DNA of 31,253 nucleotides from a virus, in the IMG/VR virus record IMGVR_UViG_3300031977_000457, positions 1-31,253 of that record. The stretch is one strand, 5' to 3'. A model generated the notes under the pieces. It did not search any database. It saw only the letters and a program-made list of their open reading frames with translations, and was not told the origin of the DNA. Positions 16,961 through 25,277 of the stretch are shown in pieces; the stretch's first letter is position 1, and each line of letters starts with the position of its first letter. The position numbers and the translations under genes were made by a program.

Positions 16961-17674
16961 CTACGTAAAGTCGTAATACTCCCTATCCTGCGGCTTCAAA
17001 GACCCCCCAGAAGGTATACGCTCCGCCACCGGTACTGAGATAGATATGCGTTTGGTCTTCGGTATAGCCCTATGCTTCAGCCCTTTCGGTATATACAACA
17101 GGTCACCTACAGTAAGATCAAAGGTTTCTGTGTCCCCTTCCCTGTTCTGTAGCGTGCGGTGTACCTCCCAACTAACGTCTCCTTGAGCATGTACTAAGAA
17201 GTTATCGTCATGGTCTAGGTGCATAGGGAACGTAGCTGCATTTGCTTCGCCACTACAGTAGAAGTGAGCATCGGCTGCACCTTTGTAGTAAGTCTCAATG
17301 GCACCTGCGATCATGCTGATAGAAGGCGTGAGCAAAGACGCTTTAGTCAGTATTATTGAACCGCCTTGAGTCCAGATGTCGTGTAGGTACTTCTTCTCGT
17401 AGTAGTCTTTGCGGCTCCAAGTGGGCCTGCTACCTCGTTCTAAGTTATTTTTCTCCATGCACAGCTTGCGTTTGCCGTCTGGCGTAATAGCCTGCATACC
17501 GGAGGTGGCCCTGTCGTTGTTGACGTAACGACTGAAATCCGACCAGTTAATGATGTTGTCGAACAGTTCTGTGCGGGCGGCTGTTCTGGGGAATACGGCA
17601 AACGTCTTCCCACGATGGTTCTCCTCAAACTCGGCTGCTGTCATACCTCCGAGCAGGTCTAAAAAATCTAACAC
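16961..17674 (-). CDS. JmjC/cupin Fe(II)-2-oxoglutarate oxygenase, ribosomal-oxygenase-like
   Basis: The 237-residue product resembles the Cupin_4/JmjC group that includes the bacterial ribosomal oxygenase YcfD, an enzyme that hydroxylates a ribosomal protein. MHLDHDDNFLVHAQGDVSW gives the HxD iron ligands (His152, Asp154), and LTVGDLLYIPKGLKHRAIP supplies the distal His201. Both blocks align by eye with the YcfD HxD and PxxxxH regions. The start is GTG 17674 overlapping the upstream TAG (TAGTG), with GGAG nine bases before it; a TTG at 17689 would add five residues but has no site. It is the last gene of the minus arm. The substrate is unknown: a host ribosomal protein, another protein or a small molecule. 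Confidence 0.75.
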   Translation of the reverse strand: MLDFLDLLGGMTAAEFEENHRGKTFAVFPRTAARTELFDNIINWSDFSRYVNNDRATSGMQAITPDGKRKLCMEKNNLERGSRPTWSRKDYYEKKYLHDIWTQGGSIILTKASLLTPSISMIAGAIETYYKGAADAHFYCSGEANAATFPMHLDHDDNFLVHAQGDVSWEVHRTLQNREGDTETFDLTVGDLLYIPKGLKHRAIPKTKRISISVPVAERIPSGGSLKPQDREYYDFT

Positions 17675-17901
17675 TATAATAATCTCCAAACTCGCACACC
17701 AATGTGCGAACCACTTATGACTGCTTTAGCTACGACATCCCATTCCATCTCATCTACGCAGATCCGTTTAACCTGCTGTAGTGCCTTGTCTGTGTTGATG
17801 CAAGGGATGAATACCGAACTACCTACTACCATGGCACCCCAGTCCACTACGATCCTCACGCCATCTGCGTCTATGTCGTAGGTCTTACGGGTTATTACCA
17901 C
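17674..17901 (-). CDS. Small unknown protein with RVWR C-terminus
   Basis: The 75-residue product has GSSVFIPCINTDKALQQVKR in the middle and ends GSHIGVRVWRLL. It looks like a compact alpha/beta domain: a strand, a helix with basic residues, then a strand ending RVW. A similar pattern (GDSFVV, a helix, then YRVW) appears in the gene at 30232-30498. No family name is known to me. GTG 17901 overlaps the end of the upstream HTH gene by seven bases, with no clear Shine-Dalgarno, so translation is probably coupled. Its own stop overlaps the next start by one base. Confidence 0.6.
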   Translation of the reverse strand: MVITRKTYDIDADGVRIVVDWGAMVVGSSVFIPCINTDKALQQVKRICVDEMEWDVVAKAVISGSHIGVRVWRLL

Positions 17902-18173
17902 TGCTTTTTTTCTAGTCTGCCGCTGACTAAGTGGTAGCGAGCGTATAGATTCTTTACGGTATGTGGCTTAAACCCCAGCATATCAGCTACCGCCTTTAGC
18001 TTCATGCCCTCTTCGCGTAGCTTCAACACCAGCTTTATTTGCTGCTCCGTGTACACAGGCTTGTAGTTTTCGCTTTTCCTATCAAACGGGGAAGTATTGG
18101 GTTTAATCTTCTTGCCCCGAGCTTTCGCTAACTTCTGCGCCTGTATCGCCGCCATGAACATCGTTGCCGCCAT
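17895..18173 (-). CDS. Helix-turn-helix DNA-binding protein
   Basis: The 92-residue product has a basic N-terminal helix (IQAQKLAKARGKKIK) and a C-terminal domain YTEQQIKLVLKLREEG followed by LKAVADMLGFKPHTVKNLY, a clear helix-turn-helix of the sigma-like or resolvase-tail type. GGAGGA seven bases upstream selects ATG 18173 over a TTG at 18212. Its first 71 bases overlap, in another frame, the acidic Gly/Asp-rich tail of the primase-helicase gene. It may regulate phage transcription or bind the origin; nothing in the sequence decides between them. Confidence 0.7.
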   Translation of the reverse strand: MAATMFMAAIQAQKLAKARGKKIKPNTSPFDRKSENYKPVYTEQQIKLVLKLREEGMKLKAVADMLGFKPHTVKNLYARYHLVSGRLEKKQW

Positions 18174-21063
18174 CGGTATCTCCTCCAGTATCAAACGTCT
18201 TGCAGTTGACAATGATTACCCTGCTGGTGGGTAGCTCGAAATTGGTACCTTTGGCTAGCCGTATGGTTCCCCGCTTACCACCTAACTTCTTAATCATGTC
18301 GTCTACAAAAGCGTTGTAGTTTATTTGTTGTGCTGCACACCAAGCCTTTAAGGGTTTCGGAACTAGGTATGCTTTCTTTGTGTCTGTTTCATATCGCGCT
18401 ACTAACTTCCCGCGTGGTAGAGCATCCGGTATAACGATGCTGTCTAGTCCATTACCCAAACCACTGCGTAGGTCGTCGGTGCTCTTAATCATCAGGATGT
18501 TGTTGTAGTTCTCAGTCAGATAGTCACTGACCGTCTGCTCTACTGACACGCCCATATCCATAACAGACTGCTTGTTGGACTTGAGCATGTTGATAGTCCA
18601 GTTGAATAGACCCTTCATGTCATAGTCAATCAGCTCCAGCTTGTTGGCGATATACGCCCCAGCTAGTGTGGTAGCAGCTCCGGCAGACCAGAAACGGTTT
18701 TCTGCTGTAAGCCCTGCTGCTTTGTCCACTGCCTTCTGGAACTGAAGAACTAGCGCCTTAACCGCCTCTAGGTTCTGCATGACGTACTGGATGTATATGA
18801 CCCCAGCGTGCCCGTAGTTTTCTGACACAGAGCGGTCGAACACGTCAGTCTGCTCCTTGTCTTCCGTGCTGTGGAACACCCGCTGCGCTTTCCATTCCAG
18901 CATACGCTGCGCTTCCGCTTTCGGCTGCTGTTTCTCAATAGCGATACGTTCAATAACACTAGCGTTACCGGTGGTAACAGATAGTAACTTCCAAGGTTCC
19001 CCTCTAACACGTTCTAGGTTTGCCCCGCCTGCCATACGACCACGCTGCTGCCCAGAAGATAGCTGGTAGGCCAAGTCACTGAGCTTGCCGCTTTTCTCGT
19101 TCGTAAGCTCATCTATGAAGAACGGTAGGTTATGCAGCACCTCTGCGCGGTTGAACTTCATAGCGTCCGTATCGCGCTCTTCTATCATCAGTGCCTTTTC
19201 GCCTCCCCATACGGTAGCTGCGACACGTATCGCTGCGGTCTTACCGCACCCCGAGATGTTACTGTGGATATGCAGGGCGCAAGAATTCTGAGGCATGAAC
19301 TCCATAAGCGGAGAGCCGAACGCTGTGCATACGACGTACTGGTGCATAACCAATTCAGGCCGCGTGTTATAGAAGTTAGCCATCTTCTTCCACGCTTCTA
19401 ACGTACCCTTCGGTTTGAAGTAGGGTATTGTTGCTGCTGTCGGTGTAGACGGCGGGTTGTGCCGAATCTCATGGGATAGTATTTCTCTGTCCCCAACAAT
19501 GAACGACGTGTACGTGTCATCTACCCAGCCAAACTGACGGTGTGCCGTGTCCGCTGTGGACGTTGCCTGTAATTCGTTTACCCAAGTAATCATATAGTTC
19601 ATCAGGTCATCAATTCGTGGGACAGCCACACCTTGCATGGACATCTGCTTGCGGAACTCATCCCGTGAAGTAACCGCCGTGAGCGGCATTGTAAACTCGC
19701 GTACCCCGTCTTGAGGCAAGTGTATCCTACAGACTACAGATTCACCGGCTTCTACATCCAGCAACCTGCGGGTGACGTACAGATCGTTGTGGTACAGCAC
19801 ATGCTCATCCACTTCGCCGTCTACCGTTATGTCCCTTATGTACACACCGCCGTTTTGCCCACGAAAATATGGGCGCGGATAGACTGGTATAACGTGTTGT
19901 GTAGAAAGTTCTTGACCAATAATTTCTGCAACAAGCGTACTTTCTATTGGATCACTTGGATCACTTGGATCACTTGGATCACCCGACTCAATCAGGTAGG
20001 TACCGTCTTCACTAGCTTCTGCTTCTTTGATCTTGCGCCCCAAAATAATAGGCGACTTGATCTTACCCCAGTGAGGGCATTCCGTGCAGATACCGCCTTC
20101 GTTCTCGTCAAACGTCGTGCAGCGATACGGCCCCTTAATCAGATTCAGCTTCTTTAGCGTCAGCTCTGGCGTGTACTCAGGGTGCTGGTTTGAAATCTTG
20201 TGGGCGGCTTCTTCGCCGTCTACGCAGAACTTGGCGATAGACAGCCCCGCTCTCCACATAGGCTCACTAGTTTCGGCTTGCCCAGTTATTATGCGGCTTA
20301 GTTGCTCACAGCCGTTGCCGTTCTGCGCCTTCCGCACTATGTCGCCAAAACTGTAGTTGACGTTAGCTAACAGCGCATCACGCAGGCTTGCTGGGCCATC
20401 CGCAGGTGTGTACTTCTTGGGAACTGGTATCGTGTCCATTCCCAACCTACTGGCGAAGAAGTCAAAGTTAACCGCGTCAGGCTTCTTGTTGACCGTCACT
20501 ACAGGCGCAGGTACGTCTGGCTTGTGGTTGTGCGTACCCACTACACGCAGCACTCGCGCCACGTCTGAAGGTACGGCGGGGTCAATCTCTAGCCCAAACT
20601 CTTTGCACTTGGCTTTGAACTGGTCAGCCACGACTTTCCACTGTTCCACTGGTACGGATTCTTCCAAGACCCAGTAGACGTGTATGCCGCGTCCAGAGTT
20701 AACAATAAGAGGTTTTGGTAGCTTGAGCGCAGCGCAGAACTCTTGAAGCCTACGTAATGCGTCCCCCTGCGTAGCGAATCCTTCGCCTTTAGCTACTTTA
20801 TCTTCGCCGCAGTCCAAGTCTAAAAAGAACGACTTGATGTGCTTGGCGTCTTCCCCTCTACGAGTACCCTCTTCCTTGAAGTTACTCATGGCAAAATATA
20901 TGTCCCAGCCTTCACTGTCGTAGTGTTCGGCGGCTTCCGCTAGCTCGTCGGTAGAATGGAAGTAGACTTGCTTAATTCCATTACCAAGAGATGCGTTATG
21001 CCGGAAGAGGACATACACCCCTTCAGTGGGTAACACCCACCGCAAAAATTCTCTTGTATTCAT
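18103..21063 (-). CDS. Primase-helicase: AEP-type primase fused to DUF927-like helicase
   Basis: The 986-residue replication protein has an N-terminal archaeo-eukaryotic-primase domain: FFLDLDCGED with Asp82 and Asp84, then NSGRGIHVYWVLEE (122-135) and SDVARVLRVVGTHNHKP (166-182). A Cys/His cluster (C315, C326, C329, H331) may bind zinc. A linker with SDP repeats (361-373) leads to a helicase part: FGWVDD, then Walker A GCGKT (605-609) and Walker B FFIDE (648-652), as in DUF927 ATPases. The tail is Gly/Asp-rich. It would prime and unwind DNA for the phage PolA. I take ATG 21063, preceded by GGGTG; the frame is open to ATG 21111, whose extra residues look non-conserved. SSB lies just upstream. 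Confidence 0.85.
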   Translation of the reverse strand: MNTREFLRWVLPTEGVYVLFRHNASLGNGIKQVYFHSTDELAEAAEHYDSEGWDIYFAMSNFKEEGTRRGEDAKHIKSFFLDLDCGEDKVAKGEGFATQGDALRRLQEFCAALKLPKPLIVNSGRGIHVYWVLEESVPVEQWKVVADQFKAKCKEFGLEIDPAVPSDVARVLRVVGTHNHKPDVPAPVVTVNKKPDAVNFDFFASRLGMDTIPVPKKYTPADGPASLRDALLANVNYSFGDIVRKAQNGNGCEQLSRIITGQAETSEPMWRAGLSIAKFCVDGEEAAHKISNQHPEYTPELTLKKLNLIKGPYRCTTFDENEGGICTECPHWGKIKSPIILGRKIKEAEASEDGTYLIESGDPSDPSDPSDPIESTLVAEIIGQELSTQHVIPVYPRPYFRGQNGGVYIRDITVDGEVDEHVLYHNDLYVTRRLLDVEAGESVVCRIHLPQDGVREFTMPLTAVTSRDEFRKQMSMQGVAVPRIDDLMNYMITWVNELQATSTADTAHRQFGWVDDTYTSFIVGDREILSHEIRHNPPSTPTAATIPYFKPKGTLEAWKKMANFYNTRPELVMHQYVVCTAFGSPLMEFMPQNSCALHIHSNISGCGKTAAIRVAATVWGGEKALMIEERDTDAMKFNRAEVLHNLPFFIDELTNEKSGKLSDLAYQLSSGQQRGRMAGGANLERVRGEPWKLLSVTTGNASVIERIAIEKQQPKAEAQRMLEWKAQRVFHSTEDKEQTDVFDRSVSENYGHAGVIYIQYVMQNLEAVKALVLQFQKAVDKAAGLTAENRFWSAGAATTLAGAYIANKLELIDYDMKGLFNWTINMLKSNKQSVMDMGVSVEQTVSDYLTENYNNILMIKSTDDLRSGLGNGLDSIVIPDALPRGKLVARYETDTKKAYLVPKPLKAWCAAQQINYNAFVDDMIKKLGGKRGTIRLAKGTNFELPTSRVIIVNCKTFDTGGDTDGGNDVHGGDTGAEVSESSGQED
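18181..18186 (-). promoter_or_regulatory. Shine-Dalgarno (GGAGGA) of the HTH gene, inside the primase gene
   Basis: On the minus strand GGAGGA is followed by seven bases (GATACCG) and ATG 18173. It lies in the coding sequence for the disordered tail of the primase-helicase and decides the start of the overlapping HTH gene. Confidence 0.75.
19947..19982 (-). repeat. Four perfect 9-bp units encoding the (SDP)n linker
   Basis: The plus strand shows TTGGATCAC four times without mismatch (19947-19955, 19956-19964, 19965-19973, 19974-19982). It encodes the repeat Asp-Pro-Ser in the primase-helicase linker (GDPSDPSDPSDP). A 9-bp unit keeps frame when copies are gained or lost, so linker length can vary by slippage. 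Confidence 0.95.
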
Positions 21064-21166
21064 GTTTACACCCAATGCCGAGAATACGCTATGGCAGAGA
21101 TGTCGGCGCATCTTTTTCGGAGGATTAGCGATAACCCCCTAGCCATAGCGGAGTGATTGTTAGTGA

Positions 21167-21916
21167 TTAGTCGTCCCAATCTCCAACAATGGCACTCAGA
21201 TCGTCGTCATCTTCCTTGGGTGCGGGGGCAGATTTCTTCACGACCTTTTTCGGTTCCTCCACTTCGGAGGTGTCTGGCTCATCACCAAAGATGTCATCGG
21301 AGTCGTCATCGTCCAGATCAACGTCGGTGCTTTTGACACTACTGGTAGTATCGTTAAACGGGTTATCGGGTTGCGCTACGAAGCCGCCTTCCACAACACC
21401 GAAGGGAGAGCGTGACACCATCGGCACGTATTCGATCACCTGTACGCCGTTCAGACGTAGGCTAACGCCATTGTCACGCATAGAGTACGGTACGAAAGTG
21501 AAAGCGATATTCACAGTGCTGCCACTGGTTAACTGAAAGTCCGCTGGCAGTTTGTTGTTCTGCGCGTCCACTTGCAGTGGTGGCGTGGTCTTGTCGGTGC
21601 CGTAAGCACCCTTCAACTTGGCCTTACCAACGTAGTTGCCGTCGTCATCTTTCTTGAACGGCAGTGCAAACTTGTCGGGCCAGCTCTTCTCTTTCTTGGC
21701 TTTGTAGGCCGCTGCCATCGCCTTGTACAAGGCTTTAGCTTCTGGCTCAGACATCACGAAAGACATCTCGTATGCCGCACCGTCATCCAGTGGGTCACAC
21801 TTAACAGATCCGCCCTTACCACCGTTCGCTTTGTTATCGAACTTGTAGGTGGCGTCGAGCTTCGGGTAGAGAGCTTTCACGCCCTCAATTGTGTAGTACA
21901 TATTCGCTTCAGCCAT
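21167..21916 (-). CDS. Single-stranded DNA-binding protein (T7 gp2.5-like)
   Basis: The 249-residue product has a beta-rich body (about 1-180) with features of phage SSB: KDDDGNYVGKAKLKGAYGTD and GSTVNIAFTFVPYSM, then an acidic tail (about 195-249) with runs of Asp and the terminal sequence DDDLSAIVGDWDD. An acidic tail ending with an aromatic residue is the protein-interaction signature of phage and bacterial SSBs, which recruits polymerase and helicase. GGAG precedes the ATG. It lies directly upstream of the primase-helicase on the same strand, with 103 bases between them, and overlaps the preceding gene by 8 bases. Abundant expression would be expected. Confidence 0.8.
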   Translation of the reverse strand: MAEANMYYTIEGVKALYPKLDATYKFDNKANGGKGGSVKCDPLDDGAAYEMSFVMSEPEAKALYKAMAAAYKAKKEKSWPDKFALPFKKDDDGNYVGKAKLKGAYGTDKTTPPLQVDAQNNKLPADFQLTSGSTVNIAFTFVPYSMRDNGVSLRLNGVQVIEYVPMVSRSPFGVVEGGFVAQPDNPFNDTTSSVKSTDVDLDDDDSDDIFGDEPDTSEVEEPKKVVKKSAPAPKEDDDDLSAIVGDWDD

Positions 21917-22583
21917 TGTTGGTCTCCTTACTTTGGCTAGTTATCGTGAACCCTTCAGTCGCAGCGAAGGGCGAACCTTCGCGGTTGTGTGGAACAATGT
22001 CGAAAGCAATAGCTGCTAACGTGTCATCGTCGTCCACCATCAATTTAACTTTCCGTAGTTCCTCTTCTTCTAATGGTCGTTGTGGGTAGAAGAACAGCTT
22101 TGGTACAGGGCTACCCGCGTCAAAACTAATCCTCGTCACTACCGCCGCACTTGGCGTGCCGTGCCCACTCAAAAATTTAGCGTAAGCCTGTAGAGGCATG
22201 GAGCTTCTACCAGTGGCCTTGCCAAATATGGATGAGGCAGGTACTTGCAGTTGATACACAGTATCTAACGCTTGTTCTTCAACAACAGCTAAACGCTGGC
22301 TAAATCTACAAGCCCTGCCGCCTCCAGTACCGGAGCCTCGGACATTCTGCGAGCAATCAATGCAGCGCGTACTCTGTCTTTGGCTCGGTGGCACTTCGGG
22401 TGCCGGTCTCTGAGTATCGCTAGACCAACATGTCGGAAGGCGTTTGGCATTAGGGTCGTAAGCATCTTTGTAGTACGAGCGCGATACTGCCGCTGCGTTC
22501 ACGATGATTACGTCTATAGCCGTGCTGTCCGACTGAATGTCTAACCCAGTAAACTTGCTACCCTGTATACTGATTCGGCGCAT
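21909..22583 (-). CDS. Cys4 protein of unknown function next to SSB
   Basis: The 224-residue product is not assigned to a named family. Four cysteines are placed as a metal site: Cys52 in PTCWS, Cys74 and Cys77 in CIDC, and Cys92 in GGGRACRFSQR, consistent with a zinc ribbon. The second half is beta-rich (VYQLQVPASSIFG, VVTRISFDAG, PKLFFYPQRPL) and may form an OB-like or similar fold. The layout CWS...CxxC...GSGxGGGxAC is a pattern I associate with marine phage replication clusters. Its tight coupling with SSB (8-base overlap) suggests a partner in DNA replication or recombination, by inference. Its ATG overlaps the preceding stop (TAATG). Confidence 0.65.
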   Translation of the reverse strand: MRRISIQGSKFTGLDIQSDSTAIDVIIVNAAAVSRSYYKDAYDPNAKRLPTCWSSDTQRPAPEVPPSQRQSTRCIDCSQNVRGSGTGGGRACRFSQRLAVVEEQALDTVYQLQVPASSIFGKATGRSSMPLQAYAKFLSGHGTPSAAVVTRISFDAGSPVPKLFFYPQRPLEEEELRKVKLMVDDDDTLAAIAFDIVPHNREGSPFAATEGFTITSQSKETNNG

Positions 22584-22858
22584 TAAACGTCCGCATCAGG
22601 ATCAAACGCTGTCGGATCAAAGTCGGTGTCATACATAACCTCGGCTAGATCCACCCCGCCTATCATCGGGTCGTCATCGTTTGAGTCGCCTTTTAACAAG
22701 GCTTCAGCAATGCTCGCTAGAGCAAATCGCTGCGTTTTTCCTACCTTGATATAGGTGTTGCTGGGAATAACCCCATCTCGTACCCATTTACGGGTCGTGG
22801 ATAATGACACACCAAAGTGCTTTGCAACATCCTCAATTGGAACTAATTGCTCCATCAT
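22583..22858 (-). CDS. Excisionase/MerR-like helix-turn-helix protein
   Basis: The 91-residue product has a winged HTH of the HTH_17/excisionase kind in residues 5-55: VPIEDVAKHFGVSLSTTRKW, then a wing with GKTQRFALASI. The C-terminal 35 residues are acidic (DSNDDDP and DFDPTAFDPDADV). No integrase is present in the window, so the name excisionase describes fold, not role. ATG 22858 overlaps the upstream stop (ATGA); a second ATG follows at once. It may be a regulator or an accessory factor for replication. Confidence 0.75.
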   Translation of the reverse strand: MMEQLVPIEDVAKHFGVSLSTTRKWVRDGVIPSNTYIKVGKTQRFALASIAEALLKGDSNDDDPMIGGVDLAEVMYDTDFDPTAFDPDADV

Positions 22859-23265
22859 GCCTTCCTTATCGTGAGCGCGTACTCTGCGTCTACGTTTAAG
22901 CCTTTAGGTAGAAGGTCTGGGTTTTCTTCTAGGAACTCCCGTACGTTCTTCTGATTAAGGCGTTTATCCAAGAACTCTGGCACTTCATGCTCAAGAATGA
23001 ACTCACGCATAGAATCCCAATCGCTAGTCCAATACTTCTGCCTAACCGTACGGTAAAACGTACCAGCATCCGTTTTGACACTTTTGATGTCGTTCTCTTT
23101 TAAGTAGTCGAGTAGTGCGGCCTTTATTTTTTCTTGTTTACTGACGAGCTTGCCGTCAGCTTCCCTGTATTCAGCGGATAGGCGTTCCCTTTCGTCCTTG
23201 ATCTTGAGATATACCTCAGTCAATTTCCCAAGGGGTACTCCACCCACTTTCTTCGCATCAGCCAT
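22855..23265 (-). CDS. Coiled-coil protein of unknown function, Gp157-like layout
   Basis: The 136-residue product begins with a long charged helix (about 12-60, ending ALLDYLKENDIKSVKTDAG), followed by TFYRTVRQKYWTSDWDSM and a C-terminal helical region with FLEENPDLLPKGLN. N-terminal coiled coil plus a short alpha/beta tail resembles Gp157-type phage proteins, but I cannot confirm a homology by eye. AAGGA lies eight bases before the ATG. It is the third gene downstream of the HNH-like protein on the same strand and overlaps the HTH gene by 4 bases. A role with the recombination proteins is inference. Confidence 0.6.
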   Translation of the reverse strand: MADAKKVGGVPLGKLTEVYLKIKDERERLSAEYREADGKLVSKQEKIKAALLDYLKENDIKSVKTDAGTFYRTVRQKYWTSDWDSMREFILEHEVPEFLDKRLNQKNVREFLEENPDLLPKGLNVDAEYALTIRKA

Positions 23266-23315
23266 GTTTTCGTCCTTCCATTGCCGAGAAAGGTAATATA
23301 GTGGTAGGTAATGGC

Positions 23316-24851
23316 TTAATCAAGTATTTCTTTGTAAAGATCAATAATTTTTGTATGTGTGTCTATTTTGTTATCTAGTAATGCGTACACGCGCTTTTCT
23401 ATGTGAGATCCTTGTAGCTGTACCACTGTACACTTGTGATCTTGCCCCGCTCTGTGGATACGTGCGTTGGCCTGTGCGTAAGTTTCTACTGAGCTGGTTG
23501 GCCCCCACCACACGATTGTATTTGCAGCGGTCAGCGTGACACCGTGTGCCGCAGCTTGCGGCTGGATGACCAGCACTCGGGGGGTATCCGTCTCTTGGAA
23601 CTCTTTGAATATGCGCGTGCGTTCGGTGGCACTGACAGCCCCACTGATAATCTCGGTAGGTATCTTGTCCTTGCGTAACTTGTCAGCTAGTAACTGAATC
23701 GTGTGCTTGAACGGCACGAAGATCAGGACTTTCTTACTGGACTCGTCAATCACCTCGCGTAGCACCTTGTATCGGTGCTTGATGTCGAACTCCACCACCT
23801 CGTTGTCGTCGGTGTACACCGCACCGGAACTGATCTGAAGTAGCTTGTTCATGTTGACCGCAGCCGTAGCTGCCGTGACTGTCTCTTCCGCAGCCTCCAT
23901 GACCATGCGGTTCTTCAGCTCTTTGTAGTATTTTTCTTGCTGACGTGTCAGCGGTACCTCGCGGGTGGTGTACACCATGTCGGGCAGATCCAGACATTCT
24001 TCCTTTGTATACCGTATGGCTGGTTGCAGTGCGCCGAACACTATCTCGGTAGCTTCGGGCTTAGGTACCCACTTGAAGTTGGTCACTTTGTACATGACCT
24101 GATCGCGGAACGAGCCGAAGAAGCGTGGCACAGCTCTCGGGTTAACAAGTTTAGCCAGACCGTACGCATCCAGCGGACTCTGTGCAGCGGGTGTACCCGT
24201 CATCATCCACAGCCATGTGTCAGGGCCAAGTAACTTGTTGAGTGTCTTCCACCTGTCAGTCTGAGCATTCTTGTAGTGCGTGGCTTCATCCACAATCACT
24301 AGGTCGAACCCACCGTTGGCTATGGCGTCCGCTACGATTGCCACACCGTCATAATTTATTATCACGAACTCTGCATCGCTTTCGATTACAGCGGTTCTCT
24401 TCTTCGCTGAACCGTGGGCTATATCTACCTTGCGGTGCATAGCGAAGCTAAATAGATCCTCGCGCCACGCCGAATCCATGATTGATAGGGGGCAAATGAC
24501 CAGAGCACGTTTGATACGGCCCTGTTTCATCAGGAAGTCTGCTGCCCAGATAGCACTGGCGGTCTTGCCCGTACCCTGTTCGTTGAAACAGAACGCACGT
24601 TTGTTAAGTGTCAGGAACCCAGCCGTGGTCTTCTGGTGCTCGAACGGTTTGTGCTTGCCCGTCCATTTATACTTGCCTTCGATGGGTGACGGCGCGTTGA
24701 TGTTTAGATTCTTGAGTACGTGAGCCTCGTCTACACCCCAGTTAACCACCACACGGTTACCTGATAACTCCTTACTCTTTGGTATTACACTTGTGACTTT
24801 CTGTGGGTCACGCAGCCTTAGCAGTAGTGCCTTGTTGTCGATTACTTTCAT
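23316..24851 (-). CDS. SNF2-type DEAD/H-box helicase
   Basis: The 511-residue protein is an ATP-dependent DNA translocase or helicase of superfamily 2. A Q-like motif (PFEHQKTTAGF) comes before Walker A GTGKT (93-97), then Walker B DEAT (188-191) in VIVDEATHYKN, motif III TGTP (218-221), and the C-terminal lobe with QANARIHRAGQ (motif VI), which marks the SNF2 group. I place the start at ATG 24851 (MKVIDNK) with GGAAGGG just before it; the open frame goes to 24890. Its place with a Cas4/RecB-like exonuclease suggests recombination or replication-fork work. A possible terminator lies upstream at 24902-24933. Confidence 0.9.
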   Translation of the reverse strand: MKVIDNKALLLRLRDPQKVTSVIPKSKELSGNRVVVNWGVDEAHVLKNLNINAPSPIEGKYKWTGKHKPFEHQKTTAGFLTLNKRAFCFNEQGTGKTASAIWAADFLMKQGRIKRALVICPLSIMDSAWREDLFSFAMHRKVDIAHGSAKKRTAVIESDAEFVIINYDGVAIVADAIANGGFDLVIVDEATHYKNAQTDRWKTLNKLLGPDTWLWMMTGTPAAQSPLDAYGLAKLVNPRAVPRFFGSFRDQVMYKVTNFKWVPKPEATEIVFGALQPAIRYTKEECLDLPDMVYTTREVPLTRQQEKYYKELKNRMVMEAAEETVTAATAAVNMNKLLQISSGAVYTDDNEVVEFDIKHRYKVLREVIDESSKKVLIFVPFKHTIQLLADKLRKDKIPTEIISGAVSATERTRIFKEFQETDTPRVLVIQPQAAAHGVTLTAANTIVWWGPTSSVETYAQANARIHRAGQDHKCTVVQLQGSHIEKRVYALLDNKIDTHTKIIDLYKEILD

Positions 24852-24901
24852 ATACCCTTCCATGCAAAATAGCGCGAAGTGGGTGTCCACAACACGCGGT
24901 T

Positions 24902-24933
24902 AAAAAGCCCGCCATACGACCACACCGGACGGG
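24902..24933 (-). terminator. Possible weak intrinsic terminator
   Basis: On the minus strand CCCGTCC pairs with GGCGGG (plus strand 24927-24933 and 24908-24913) with one bulged base and a 13-base loop, followed after one C by five T. It falls between the HNH-like gene and the SNF2 helicase gene. Six GC pairs make it plausible but the bulge and large loop make it weak. Confidence 0.35.
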
Positions 24934-24974
24934 AACGGTGCCAACAGGCAGGAAAGTGCCTTGGTCTAAACTGT

Positions 24975-25277
24975 TTACGATCTACGTCGAGGTCGATGAG
25001 TCGCTTTCTTTAGGGGCTTCTTGCCATTGCGACTTCTATTCTTGCTGGCGCTCTCTATACGAACGCCGTCTTTGTTACTACCGCCACGACTTAACATCTT
25101 GTTGTGGCTTACGTCCTTACCCTCTCGCTTGTCCGCTTTGCCGTTGTTGTTGGCATCACGGCTTGTCCTGTCCATAGCGCGTCTGGCACGTTGTCTCTCC
25201 ATACGTGCTTCGTGTGCAGGGCTACCCACTGGTGGGTTTTTCTGTTTCTTACGATCCTTTGGATTCTTGTACGGCAT
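24975..25277 (-). CDS. Very basic, degenerate HNH-like protein
   Basis: The 100-residue product is about one third Lys and Arg. The C-terminal half, GKDVSHNKMLSRGGSNKDG followed by SASKNRSRNGKK, follows the HNH layout (DH, loop with GG, Asn, final N-R-K): His58 and Asn80 are visible, but the usual Asp before the His is Ser57 and no third ligand is clear. It may be a nicking HNH nuclease relative that has lost activity, or a DNA-binding protein. ATG overlaps the exonuclease stop (TGATG). The classification is by eye. Confidence 0.6.
   Translation of the reverse strand: MPYKNPKDRKKQKNPPVGSPAHEARMERQRARRAMDRTSRDANNNGKADKREGKDVSHNKMLSRGGSNKDGVRIESASKNRSRNGKKPLKKATHRPRRRS

Noticed and set aside
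21064-21166. 103-base space between SSB and primase-helicase, checked for a promoter or terminator.
   Set aside because: Short direct repeat AATCACT is present twice but there is no stable hairpin with a T-run and no clear promoter pair.
22583-22858. Excisionase-like HTH as sign of a temperate phage.
   Set aside because: No integrase, attachment site or repressor is visible in the window; the fold alone does not show lysogeny.
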